From the NCBI GenBank assembly GCA_951640195.1, contig OX621164.1, positions 167,098 through 231,097 of the forward strand: DNA of 64,000 bases, read 5' to 3'. The notes below the pieces were generated by a model. It was not told the DNA's origin. It searched no databases and worked only from the letters and a program-made list of their open reading frames with translations. Positions 1-10,565 of this stretch are shown in pieces. The translations under genes and the position numbers were made by a program. Position 1 is the first letter of the stretch, and every line of letters starts with the position of its first letter. This stretch comes from Porpolomopsis calyptriformis (lineage: Eukaryota; Basidiomycota; Agaricomycetes; Agaricales; Hygrophoraceae).

Positions 1-1389
1 AGCTGATGTTCCTCCATTACCCCAACTACCTCTTGAATACAATTTGTTCATTCACTATGAACAAATTTCAGCTCTTTTGTGCATTCTCAATCTCATCTTT
101 TCTTTCACTTCACTTGAAATAACTCACCCATTACCTGAAAACATAGGTCCTCAAGGCTTTTTGCTATCCAAGGCAAAGTCTATTATTGCATTCGACCAAC
201 TTATTAGAATTCTGCTATTCAATGGCTTCTACATGATAGGTTTTAATAAAACACTTCTTTCACAAACCTTGCACATCAATTACTACAATCTTGGATTTCT
301 ACTGTAAAGTCAACTCTTTTAAGGCTCAATCCATTTCTCATAGCTTATGGATGCTATTAATCCAAATGCATATTTTTCCTACTACACACCTCACCCTTTC
401 TAACAGTGGTAGAACTCCAGAAATTGCTGCTATCATCTCATTCAACAATACAACATCTCAGCAAATTAAACTACAACAATTCATAATCAAGCCAAAACAA
501 GTTAAAATGTAGTGTATCCCTACTGTGTCTCATCTGTGGGAACCACTTGCATATCCTCTGTTTTTCCCAAATGGTACACTTGGTTGGGGAATCCCTGGAC
601 ATGATTAGGCTCTATTGGATGATGAAAATGCCCAGAATGTTCCCACCACACAAATGTGGTATTACTATGTGAGACTCTTAAGAGAACTATGCTTCCAGAT
701 TTTTAGCTATCTGACAAATGAATATATTGCTGATATGTTCACATGGGACTTGGAGTGCTGCCTTGCTTATATCTGTGCCAACCAGATCTGAATTCGCTAT
801 CAAGAATCTCAGACTGAAACACCACTGGATTCAAACAACACTCAAAATATCTATTTACCATCTTCATTTGTTGGATCCAAATGTTGGTTAAGTGAAAATA
901 TCACTGATTCACTTGCTATTGCAGCTGCATTGGGAAATCCAATATTCTTCATTATGATGATGTGTAATCCTGACTAGCCAGAAATTTGAATGAAACTTCA
1001 TCCTGGCCAGACCTAGACTGACATTCCAATAATTGTTACTCACATATTTCACTGAAAACTTGCTATTCTTATGCAAATGCTGAAAACAATGTTTGCCAAT
1101 GTGGGAAGAATGGTAAATTGCTTTATTGTATTGAATTTCAAAAGCAAGGTTTACCTCATGTCCATCTGATCATCAAGTATCTATACAATTGTGTCACTCC
1201 TGCTTCAATTAACTAAGTTATCTTAGCTAAAATGCTAACCAATACAGAGGATGCAGCCTTAGTTGCATGATTCATAACCCACAAGTATCTATGTTACAAT
1301 CAAGCACCCACAAAGTACTGTCAATGCATTGATGATGTGGGAAATAGGATCTGTCACTTCCATTATCCTAAAGAACTCTAACAATTCAC
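1..1389 (+). pseudogene. Helitron piece 1: N-terminal region and Rep (HUH) domain
   Basis: Conceptual translation gives Helitron-like sequence: a YPLFFPNG segment near 560, a WYYYVRLL segment near 660, LPSSFVGS near 860, and the HUH nuclease motif LPHVHLII with its HxH codons at 1157-1165. A cysteine/histidine stretch (CQCIDDVGNRICHFHYPKEL) follows up to the junction. Several in-frame stops are present. The first 500 bases are weakly recognisable and may be the Helitron N-terminus. The piece ends at TTCAC (1385-1389), the target duplication of gypsy A; the frame resumes at 8373. Confidence 0.75.
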
Positions 1390-1748
1390 TGTCAGAGATA
1401 TATTTTTTCTTTTTCCTTTGCTCGTCTATTCCCATTTACATCAGACAGTTTACACCAATAGCCGCTTAGCCACCCAAGCTCCACTTAGTAATAGAAGGTG
1501 ACCAAGCCATATCTATATTTAGTCTACCATCACTCTCCTTATCTACATAACTCATCCATAGTTGTTATGACTCACATGTAGTCAGTATAACTCATACTTA
1601 GCTAGTATATAAAGCTAGCAGTAGATAGACTTAGGATAAGTCTGTTTCTTTCATTAACACCCCAATCAGTAGTCTGCTAGCCCTTTAAAACCCTACACCC
1701 AGAGCCTGAAGTAAAACCTTGTGATCAACCCTAGACTGCTGTCTAACA
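1390..1748 (+). repeat. 5' LTR of gypsy A
   Basis: Starts TGTCAGAGATAT and ends GTCTAACA. It matches 8009-8367 and, reversed, the LTRs of gypsy B (42397-42736, 48985-49343) and the solo LTR 19816-20174. It contains a TATA box (TATATAAA, 1606-1613) and GACTCA-type sites upstream of it. Confidence 0.97.
1545..1649 (+). promoter_or_regulatory. LTR promoter of gypsy A with TATA box and self-primer
   Basis: GACTCA-like sites (one intact TGACTCA here, more in the less-mutated 3' LTR at 8165-8220) lie just upstream of TATATAAA at 1606. About 32 bases further is AAGTCTGTTTCT (1638-1649), where transcription should begin. This 12-mer is exactly complementary to the primer site at 1749-1760. Confidence 0.65.
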
Positions 1749-1760
1749 AGAAACAGACTT
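1749..1760 (+). other. Primer binding site (self-primed type) of gypsy A
   Basis: AGAAACAGACTT lies directly against the 5' LTR end and is a perfect reverse complement of LTR bases 1638-1649, at the predicted start of the transcript. This is the arrangement known for Tf1/sushi-type chromoviruses, which prime reverse transcription with the 5' end of their own RNA. I did not check every tRNA as an alternative. Confidence 0.75.
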
Positions 1761-1928
1761 CCTTCTTGCTCACTCCACGCTATACAACCTCTACTCTGTC
1801 TGGCCAGTGCTGAAGGTCTTCACCCACCAGATCACTTTTACCACCCAGACATCAATATCGATTAGGCTTGCTCTCTCCCCTTGTATTCCCATCAAGCCCC
1901 CCAATATCCAACTGCCACCATTCCATCA

Positions 1929-3344
1929 ATGGTTTTAACTCGTTCATCATCCACTATCCCTCACCCTGCTATTCCTCCCTCCCAGGAAGGCTCTCTCCCT
2001 CCTGCCCCAGCTCCCTTGGATGACGAGACAGTTGACCCTACCCAAGAAGAAGAAGAAGAAGAAGAACAAGTGGGTCCCTCTCACCTAAAAGGGAAAGGTC
2101 GAGCTGAGGACAATGATGAGGATCAAGAAGAAGATCCATGTGTAGCCTTCGAGATCATGAAGCAGGATTATCAGCAATTGCTGCAGGTCCAACAAGACCA
2201 AGCGCAAGTGAGTCATAGAATCGAACAACAACAACTTCAAGTATTGATGGCCAACCTCATAGGCCCCCAACCCCCTGCCCCTCTTGGGCTACTCCCCTAA
2301 CCCTTCCAAGCACCCCCAGTCTTCCCCCAACCTGTCCCTGCCCCTGCCCCTGTCCCTGCCCCTGCCCCTGCCCCCGCCAAGATCAAGATGAACCCTCCTG
2401 ACGAATTCTCTGGTGATCCCACCAAGCTCTGCAACTTCCTGCACCAAGTGAAGCTGAACCATTTGGGACAACCAGGAATCTCAGAGGCCGACAAGATTAT
2501 CTATGCCTTGTCATATATGATCGGAGGAAACACAGAACCATGGGCTGAGTGTCAAGTAGATGCTTACACAATGTTGAACTGGGTTGGTGCCGATTGGGCT
2601 GTCTTTGAACAAGCCCTTGCCTGAGACTTTAGAGACTTGGATCCCAAGTCAACTGCCCAACTGAAGATCAAGGACATTAAGCAGTTCAACAAGAGTGCAG
2701 AGGAGTATAACATCAATTTCAATCGATGGGCCCATGATACTGGATACGGACAAGAAGCTTTGGCGACTTTATATAAAGATGGACTCAACCCCTCCCTTTT
2801 GCGACAGATCTACCTTTCAGATCATCAACCCACCACCCTCTTTGAATGGCAGTCTCGTACTGCTGAACTTGACAGATGACATCGAGAATTTCTGGCTAGA
2901 ATATCCTCTAAGCCCCAAACTCGCAACACTCGCATCACCAATACCCCCTACCGATAAGGACTACCTGCTGGTCCCTCCACCTATTCCAACCCTGCTGCCC
3001 CCAGAATCAAACAAGAAGAGAAGCCTGCTTCACTAGGAGGAATTCCCAAAGGAGCATGTTTCAACTGTGGACGATTTGGCCACTTTGCCAGTTCTTGTCC
3101 CAATGCTCCTAGGATGAGTACTTCTGGTTCTGGAAACCGCTCCTTCACCCCAGCAGCTAGAGGTCATGGAGGAAGGAAACCTGGTTGAGGAAGAAACATT
3201 TGAGTTCTGGAAACCTCAGCCTTGATTGAGGAGGTCAACTCCAATGAAGATTCTCGTTAAGACTTCAAGAAGTGTGGTATCGTCAACTGGGAGCCTAAGA
3301 GGAAAGAAGAGCTGAAGAGAGCTTTGGAGAAACAGGGTTTTTGA
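1929..3344 (+). pseudogene. gag of gypsy A (capsid/nucleocapsid)
   Basis: Starts at the first ATG of the frame shared with gypsy B (MVLTRSSS). An acidic Glu run and a Pro/Ala repeat lead into the capsid-like region (MNPPDEFSGDPTKL). A zinc knuckle with CX2CX4HX4C spacing (CFNCGRFGHFASSC) lies near 3057-3098. The frame is broken by in-frame stops, for example near 2622. It ends CAG GGT TTT TGA, where GGGTTTT is a candidate -1 frameshift site into pol. Confidence 0.85.
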
Positions 3345-6300
3345 ACAGTCTGGACAATAGCTCATGCGTTGCGGACTCCTTTTCTATGTGTACTACTACC
3401 CCTATGCAATCTATTTCTCAAATTCTTGGTGCACTTGATTCGAGCGAAGAAGCTTTAACCATACCCCTTTGGTTGGAAACCACAGACACTGGTAGATGAA
3501 TTGCTGCCAGTGCATTGATAGACTCTGGCGCCTCTGGATGCTTTATAAACTGGAACTTCATGCAGGAGTGCGATATCCCTTTTTATTGATTGGAAGGACC
3601 AATCCCCATGCGGAATGCAGATGGGACAGACAACCGAGGAGGTCCCATCAAATATGCTGTAGACCTGTGGATGGAGACGCCAGATTTTCCTAGGGAACAA
3701 ACCCATTTGGAAGTGACAAATTTAGGAGATATGATACAGGTTATCCTCGGCTACCTGTGGCTCAAACATAATGATCCCCTGGTTGACTGGAAGGCTGGAA
3801 CACTGACTTCACATCAGACTGTGGCCCCAACCAAGACTTCTCAGGCTGGAGTGATAGTGTCACAAGTAGGCTCTACATTGAATGGCGACTCCTACGCCAA
3901 GATTATCAGATTGGTCTCACTGGGAGACCATGCAAGACCCACTACCGTGGAGGAAGATATGAAGAAGTATGTGCTGAAGAAATACTGGAGGCACTGGAAG
4001 GTGTTTATGAAAACCACCTTTGATAAACTTCCCCCATGACAACCAGAATTTAACCATGCGATCGATCTTGAACCCACCTTTAGACCCAAGATCGGAAAGG
4101 TGTACAAACTCACTAAGTACGAACAGGGAAAGCTGAATGAATTCTTGGAGGAACAACTTGCAAGTAGACGAATACGACAATTGAACTCCAAACAAGCTGC
4201 CTTGTTCTTCTTTGCTCCCAAAGGTGAAGAAGTTAATGCCCAAGGACAAGATGCTGGACTGCGTCCAATCCAAGACTATCGCTATCTGAATACTCACATG
4301 ATCCCAGATGCTTATCCCTTACCTCTCATCTCTGAGATCATTCAACAGACCAAGTTATCAGAAGCAGAACTGTTCACAGTCATGGATATCCAATGGGGCT
4401 TTAACAATATTCATATCAAAGAAGGAGACAAATGGAAAGGAGCCTTCAACACTCGGTGAGGGCTGTTCGAGCCCACCGTTATATTCTTTGGAATGTGGAA
4501 CTCGCCTGCCTCCTTTCAATGAATGATTGACATTCTCTTCAAAGAGGTTATCAATTCCAAACAGGTCCACATCTATATTGACGATATCTTGATCATGGGA
4601 AAGGACCTTACTGAACTCACCTACTGGATGGAATGAACTCTAGAGATCATGGAGAAGAACCAACTGTCCTGCAAACCTGTCAAGTGCTAGTTCGAGAAAA
4701 AGGAAGTGATTTATCTGGGAATGATGATCTCTAAAGGCCATATTGCTATTAACCCCAAGAAGGTTGAGGCGATCAGAACCTAGCCTATCCCCCAGAAGAA
4801 ACGAGATCTCCAATCCTTCCTTGGCACTGCCAACTTTTGGCGAAGGTTTATCAAGGATTACTCCCTAATTGCCCGTCCTCTCAATGAGCTCCTACGAAAG
4901 GATCAAGAATGGATTTGGACCCCTAGGCAACAATGTGCTTTTGATACCCTCAAGAATGTGCTTACCTCTGCTCCTGTTTTGAGGACCCCAAAGCCAGATC
5001 TTCCTTACCTTCTGGAGATAGATGCCTCTGGTGTTGCTCTGGGTGCAGTGCTAACCCAGAAGGAGAATGATGAAGAAGATTGGCACCCCGTTGGCTTCTA
5101 CTCCAAGACCCTCCTCCCAGCTGAACGGAATTATCCCACCCATGACCAAGAACTTTTGGCTATCATATCTGCCTTGAATGAATGGAGATACCTCCTACAA
5201 GGGACACAGCAGCCCATTATGATAAAGACTGACAACCAGTCCCTCCAGTACTTCATGACCAGTCACCAACTCTCTAGACGCCAGGCTAGATGGTCTGAGT
5301 TTTTAGCTTGCTTTTGGTTTAGAATCAGCTACCAGCCTAGGATCAAGAATAAGGCTGATGGACTCTCCAAGCATCCAGATCATTACCCAGAGTCTTATGA
5401 GGAGGTGGAGGACAAGGTCCTTCTGCCAAAAGAACTTTTTGTCAATGCGCTTTTCATCAATGCAATCATTAGTTTATTGTCCCCCAACTTTTTGTCCAAG
5501 CTTTGCTTTCATTCCCCCCTACCCCTCGAGATCATGGCCAAAATTGAAGATCCCTCTTCCAGATACACCCACATAGATGGCATTGTGCGCGATGCTGGAG
5601 ATCGTATAGTTGTGCCAAAGGATGTATCTTTGCGCATGGAAATTATTTGATTGACCCACGACACACCCACTGGTGGCCATCCCAGCATTGAGAAGATGAA
5701 GGAACTGCTCCTTTGTAATTACACATGGGAAGGTGCCCCACAAGATATCACCAATTATGTGAAGTCCTGCCTTGCCTGTCAACAGACCAAGGTTTATCCA
5801 CAGAAACCCACTGGACTTCTCCAACCGTTACCCCCTCCTACTAAACCATGGTAACAGATCACTGCTGATCTTATCATGGAACTCCCTAACTCAAAAGGAT
5901 TTGATGCTATCCTAGTTGTAGTGGACAGATTCACCAAACGGGCTCACTTCATCCCAACAACTGGAAACCTGTCTGCTAAAGGAACTGCTGCGCTGTTTCA
6001 AGAGCATGTCTGGAAGCACTATGGATGGCCAGAGAAGATCATTACTGATTGAGGAACCCAATTCTCATTGAAGTTTGCTACGTCATTGAACGAACTCCTA
6101 GGAACCACTTCTGGGCTTTCTACCACCTATCACCCCCAAACAGATGGACAAACTGAATGAACCAATCAAGAGTTAGAGCAGTACATACAGCTCTACACTA
6201 ACTTCATGCAAGATGATTGGAAAGATTGGTTAACCCCAGCAGAGTTCGCTTATAACAACCGAGAACATTCCTCCACTCACCAATCCCCCTTCTGGCTTGA

Positions 6301-6922
6301 ATATGGTTGACATCCTCACACCCCCTTATCAGTTCCAACCCAAACCTCAAATCCCGATGCCAACGAGTTTTACATGCAGCTTACTAGAGCTAGAGAGAAT
6401 GCTGAAGAGTCTCTTCAAAAGACCACTAACTCAATGAAGCTCTATGCCGATTGAAAACATCAAAAGGAACCCACATTTTACAAAGGACAAAGGGTCTGGC
6501 TTGATGCCAAGAATTTGAAAACTGGCCAGCCAGCAAAGAAACTGGATGTCCGCCAGCTTGGACCTTTTATAATTCTAAAACAAGTATTGCCTGTGGCTTA
6601 CCGACTAAAGCTACCACTGTCATGGAGGATCCACCCTGTGTTTCACGTTTCGCTACTCAAAGCTCTAGAGGAGAATCTCGATCTCCATCCCCCAATTGAG
6701 GAAGATGACAACCTCTGACCACCTCTGGATGTGATCGAAGGAGAGCCCGAGTATGAAGTGGAACGTATCTTAAATTACACCCCAGGAAAACGAAATCGGC
6801 AATACTTAATCAAGTGGAAAGGCTACCCAATAGAGGCAGCCACCTGGGAACCGCGATGGAACCTCAAGCACGTGAAAGACATCTTGATGAATTATGAGAA
6901 GTCAATTCAAGCAGCAACTTAA
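3341..6922 (+). pseudogene. pol of gypsy A: PR-RT-RNase H-integrase-chromodomain
   Basis: In the -1 frame after gag comes an aspartic protease (ALIDSGASG near 3515), RT with FTVMDIQWGF near 4374 and the catalytic IYIDDILIM near 4571, RNase H (EIDASGVALGAVL near 5018) and an integrase HHCC zinc region near 5655-5790. The conserved AYHPQTDGQT region follows (here TYHPQTDGQT near 6125) and the chromodomain lies at about 6750-6910 (YLIKWKGYPIEAATWEPRWNL). There are many stops. Several are TGA where gypsy B has CGA (near 3588, 4457, 6049, 6454, 6717), consistent with C-to-T decay at CpG. Confidence 0.92.
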
Positions 6923-7036
6923 CTCTCTTTCATGGATACTACCGACATCACAATTGTTGAACCTCTTTTTCTCTTTTTCAATCTCCAACAATTATAAGGA
7001 CTTCGCCTTCCCAACAATCATCAAAAGAAGAATGAA

Positions 7037-8008
7037 ATGCCCTGCCAAGTTCTTTACGCTTGCAAGTCGACTGGGAGGCATCCACCCCGAGGGAACCCCC
7101 CCACTTCTACTTCCAATCTCCCCCCTGATTCCTCTTCCTCCTCTTCCTCATCCGACAGTGTCTTGGTTACCCGACGGTTCAAGAAGCTGAGATGATGTAC
7201 TGATACTATTGACAAGCCAGGACAAAATCGTAACTACCGAGGGCTCCCCTTTGCTAAGGTCGAGCACCTATCTGGGTGCCCCGAAACCTACATCCCTTTT
7301 ATCTCTGGAGCATATCGATGTGAACTCAACTACGACCGTCACTGGTACACATTCGACAAGGACAGCAACTTTGATAACAAGAAGAATCAACTTGAAGATT
7401 GGCTGGAGGTGTACCAAGTTGGGCGCCAACTTTTGATAGTTATACCGGACCAGGACGAATCCGACGTCACCACCCCCACTATCCCTGAAGACCCTATCTC
7501 ACACTGCATCCATCGCATTGCCAACCGACTCTATACTGCCCGGAACAGCTATCACTCAATGATGGATGCCAAGTACAAAAGGATCCTTGACCTGGAGGAG
7601 AATGCTGTGATGTGTAGGGAGCTGGCTGAAACTTGGTTGCGACGTGCCCGGGAGTTGGACGGCTGCTACCACTGGTTTGACCCAGATGGACACCTGCTTT
7701 AACCCCCAGTTTATGATGGCGCAACCTAGGGACTGCATGCTGTTCCCGAACGATGGGTACACCTTGCACCTCCCTTCTGGATGTGTGGTTAGAGAAGGTG
7801 ATATCTACTGGAGAGTTGAGGAAAAGTATACCTGGTGGATAGTCTCTGATCCGACAACTATCCACTCATCCCTCCTCTTCATCACTCACCCCTCTCATCA
7901 CCCCTCTACCCATCTCTACCATCCCTTTACACCTCCCCTTGACACCCTTCCTTCGCTTCGAAGGGTCTTCTTAAAATTCAGGATGAATTTCCTTTTTGTG
8001 GAGGTGAA
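7037..8008 (+). pseudogene. Accessory ORF downstream of pol in gypsy A
   Basis: An extra reading frame beginning MPCQVLYACKS lies between the chromodomain and the 3' LTR. It matches the ORF at 43708-42905 of gypsy B. It has a serine run followed by RRFKKLR, then conserved segments such as GLPFAKVEHLSGCPETYIPF, ENAVMCRELAETW and YHWFDPDGHLL. After a shared TAG stop near 7730, a second frame continues with LPSGCVVREGDIYWRVEEKY. I recognise no domain; it occupies the place of env or other third ORFs. Conservation between copies suggests a real protein, but its role is unknown. Confidence 0.6.
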
Positions 8009-8367
8009 TGTCAGAGATATATTTTTTCTTTTTCCTTTGCTTGTCTATTCCCATTTACATTAGACAGTTTACACTAATAGCCGCTTAGCCACCCAAGCTC
8101 CACTTAGTAATAGAAGGTGACCAAGCCACATCTATATTTAGTCTACCATCACTCTCCTTATCTACATGACTCATCCATAGTCGTTACGACTCACACATAG
8201 TCAGTATGACTCATACTTAGCTAGTATATAAAGCTAGCAGTAGATAGACTTAGGATAAGTCTGTTTCTTTCATTAACACCCCAATCAGTAGTCTGCTAGC
8301 CCTTTAAAACCCTACACCCAGAGCCTGAAGTAAAACCTTGTGATCAACCCTAGACTGCCATCTAACA
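8009..8367 (+). repeat. 3' LTR of gypsy A
   Basis: 359 bp, TG...CA, followed by the target duplication TTCAC (8368-8372). It is less mutated than the 5' LTR upstream of TATA: two TGACTCA, one CGACTCA and TATATAAA. It is preceded by a purine-rich tract (GTGGAGGTGAA). Confidence 0.97.
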
Positions 8368-9302
8368 TTCACCACAATTGATACTGAAGGATGTGTTGAT
8401 TATTGCTGATGAAACTCAAGTGATAACATGATTGTTCCACATTTATTCCACTTTCACATCAATTTTGAGGTTGTGAATACCTCTTACCTCTTTCAATATC
8501 TCTTTAAATCACAATGAGGAACATGAAAACTTATACAACGATAGGTACTAACCAAATGCAATACTACCTACATATTAATGAAGATTCAGATGCTATTGAT
8601 GAAATCAAAGAATATTGGAATGTGTGATATCTTTCAAGTGGTGAAGGAGCTTAGCAAATGTTAGGATTTCACTTAACAAAAAAATACCTAGTGGTAACTG
8701 CTCTACCTATTCATCTGCTAGGTGGAATCAGATATTAATAATATTATCATTTAAACCAAACTCAAGAGACAGAAAGTGTGTTATTACTTGACCACTACTT
8801 TGTATGACTGATAGGTGTTTTCACCCATAATGGGCTTCCCCATTTTTTTGATAACTTAACTTACTCTCAATATTACTCACTCTTCTGCTTAACCAAGTTT
8901 CAAACATGCAATACCCAATGTCCAAACTATTTTATTCAAATCACTCAGCAAAATTGATCACAAATACACATTGTTCTATGTGAACCTAATAACCCACATA
9001 TCATATAACTTCATACCACATGACCAACAACAGGTGAACTATTCTATCTATGTGCCATTCTTCAACACACAGCTATTCAATCTTTCAAAGACACACTATA
9101 TGTAAATGGAATTAACCATCCAACTTTTCAAATGGCTGCAATCCATTGTAGTCTTTTCACTGACTGAAATGAAGCAGATTACACTATGACTGAAGCTGTC
9201 CAAACACTCTCCACCCCCAATCAATTCTGGGTTCTATTTATCCATCTGCTCATAAATGACTGCATCAATGTGCCTATGATAATGTGGGAAAAGTTCTATA
9301 CC
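8368..9302 (+). pseudogene. Helitron piece 2: region between Rep and helicase
   Basis: Once gypsy A and one TTCAC copy are removed, the frame reads KEL-x-QFTTIDTEGCVDYC across the junction. It continues with Helitron-typical segments: HLFHFHINFEVVNTSYLFQY, YYLHINEDSDAIDEIKEYWN and SGEGAxQMLGFHL. It runs up to ATACC (9298-9302), the target duplication of gypsy D, and resumes at 16074 (WEKFYTHLAYNFTL). Several stops are present. Confidence 0.8.
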
Positions 9303-9695
9303 TGTTACAAACTGGTCATTGTCGAGATGGTTTTACTTCAGAGTGCTCTGTCCCAAGATGATAATAATGTCTCAAGTCCTAGTTATGGGGTTGTCTAACA
9401 AGGAATCAGACTTAAAGTCTGAGTACAACTAACTAGGGGTTTATATACTGACTACGCTACTGTGGATGAGTCAGTGTCTACATGAGGAATACATGCGACA
9501 AGCAAAGATAAGCATGATAGAAGACTTGGAGCATGTGAAGAGATGAAACATAATTGTCGGAAATGAAAAGTGTCCTATCTAGGATAAATGAAAAGATACG
9601 AGGTTGTGGGGAATCCCAAACAAAGATAAGACAGATCTGACTAATCAATGATGACTAATATAGAGAAGGAATGAAAAATAATAATGTCCATGACA
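9303..9695 (-). repeat. 3' LTR of gypsy D
   Basis: Pairs with 15665-16068. It begins TGTTACAAAC and ends TGACA on the + strand, and is flanked by ATACC on the left. Confidence 0.95.
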
Positions 9696-9733
9696 TACAC
9701 CTCGCTTCTCAGGAAATTCAACCTGAATTTCAA

Positions 9734-10419
9734 ACTTGGGCGATATCAGTTGTTTCATCTTCTGAGGTCTGGGCTTGGGTTTCCTCAGCAGCTGGGGCCT
9801 CAACGACCACTGAGAGGGAAGCGATGGGGGAAGGGGCTCAGACTGTTGTGATGTCGCTATCGTCTGGGTATTCTAAATCAAGGTCAATAGGGTATTTGAT
9901 TAACATTTCTGCTGTTGTGAGATCTCGTTGGGCTCATAAGAAATCTTCTCTGGAGAGCCGTTCGGCTTGACAACTCTCTTCCACAAGTTTGACAATGATA
10001 GTGCGGGTAGTGACATTGTAGCAGTCTACCCATGTCCATTTCTTTTGACACTGGAGCTCCCAGATTTTAAGCTCACTATTATCCCATCGGTTCTTCCAAA
10101 ACATAACACTTTTTCATAATGACTCGTTCTTGGCTTGTAAGGCATCGCATTCTTCACGGAGCTCTCAGTTCCAGTTACTAACGCTGTTGCTATGGACCGT
10201 GAGATGGGAGATGGTGACAGCAGGATCTTCAGGGGGAGGGGTTTGTGTGGGATATTCCCTGAAGAAATCCTCTGCGCGAGTGCGAGCTTGTCGACATAAT
10301 TGATGAGTAGAAGAGGTAGAAGTGGAGGGACTAGGGGTGGGGGAATGGATAGTGGATAAAGGGATTCATCCAGCACGTCAGATGGCGACTTGAGGAGAGG
10401 GAGATTGAGTGGCGGGCAT
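9734..10419 (-). pseudogene. Accessory ORF downstream of pol in gypsy D
   Basis: From an ATG at 10419 one frame stays readable for about 228 codons with a handful of stops: a Ser/Pro-rich head (MPATQSPSPQVA), a polar, probably coiled-coil part (ELREECDALQAKNESL, VKLVEESCQAERLSRE), and an acidic tail (LEYPDDSD, SEDETTDIAQV). It has the same position as the extra ORF of gypsy A/B but shows little sequence similarity to it. I recognise no domain. Confidence 0.5.
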
Positions 10420-10565
10420 CTTCAAATGAGTTATTATAGTTGGAGTGTTTGTCGAAGGTGGGCAAAAGATTGGATGGAGTCGTATCTACGGCTCTGAGTT
10501 TATAAGCACCTCTCAGATCTAAGAATAGAATTCAAAAATGGACAGCTGGAATGATGACAAATGAG

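Larger units (their letters stand above)
1390..8367 (+). mobile_element. Gypsy A: chromodomain Ty3/gypsy LTR retrotransposon (decayed)
   Basis: The element has two 359-bp LTRs (TG...CA) flanked by the 5-bp duplication TTCAC (1385-1389 and 8368-8372). Inside are a self-primer binding site, gag with a CCHC knuckle, pol with PR, RT, RNase H, integrase and a chromodomain, and an extra downstream ORF. The two LTRs differ at about 12 of 359 positions by eye, all transitions. It is the same family as gypsy B (42397-49343), but many arginine CGA codons of B are TGA stops here, so it is inactive. Confidence 0.95.

Noticed and set aside
2289..2494. Gly/Arg-rich minus-strand ORFs
   Set aside because: Antisense of the Pro/Ala repeat in gypsy A gag.
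4519..4530. TGA in the RT of gypsy A as a difference from B
   Set aside because: B carries the same TGA, so it is a shared older change and was not counted as A-specific decay.
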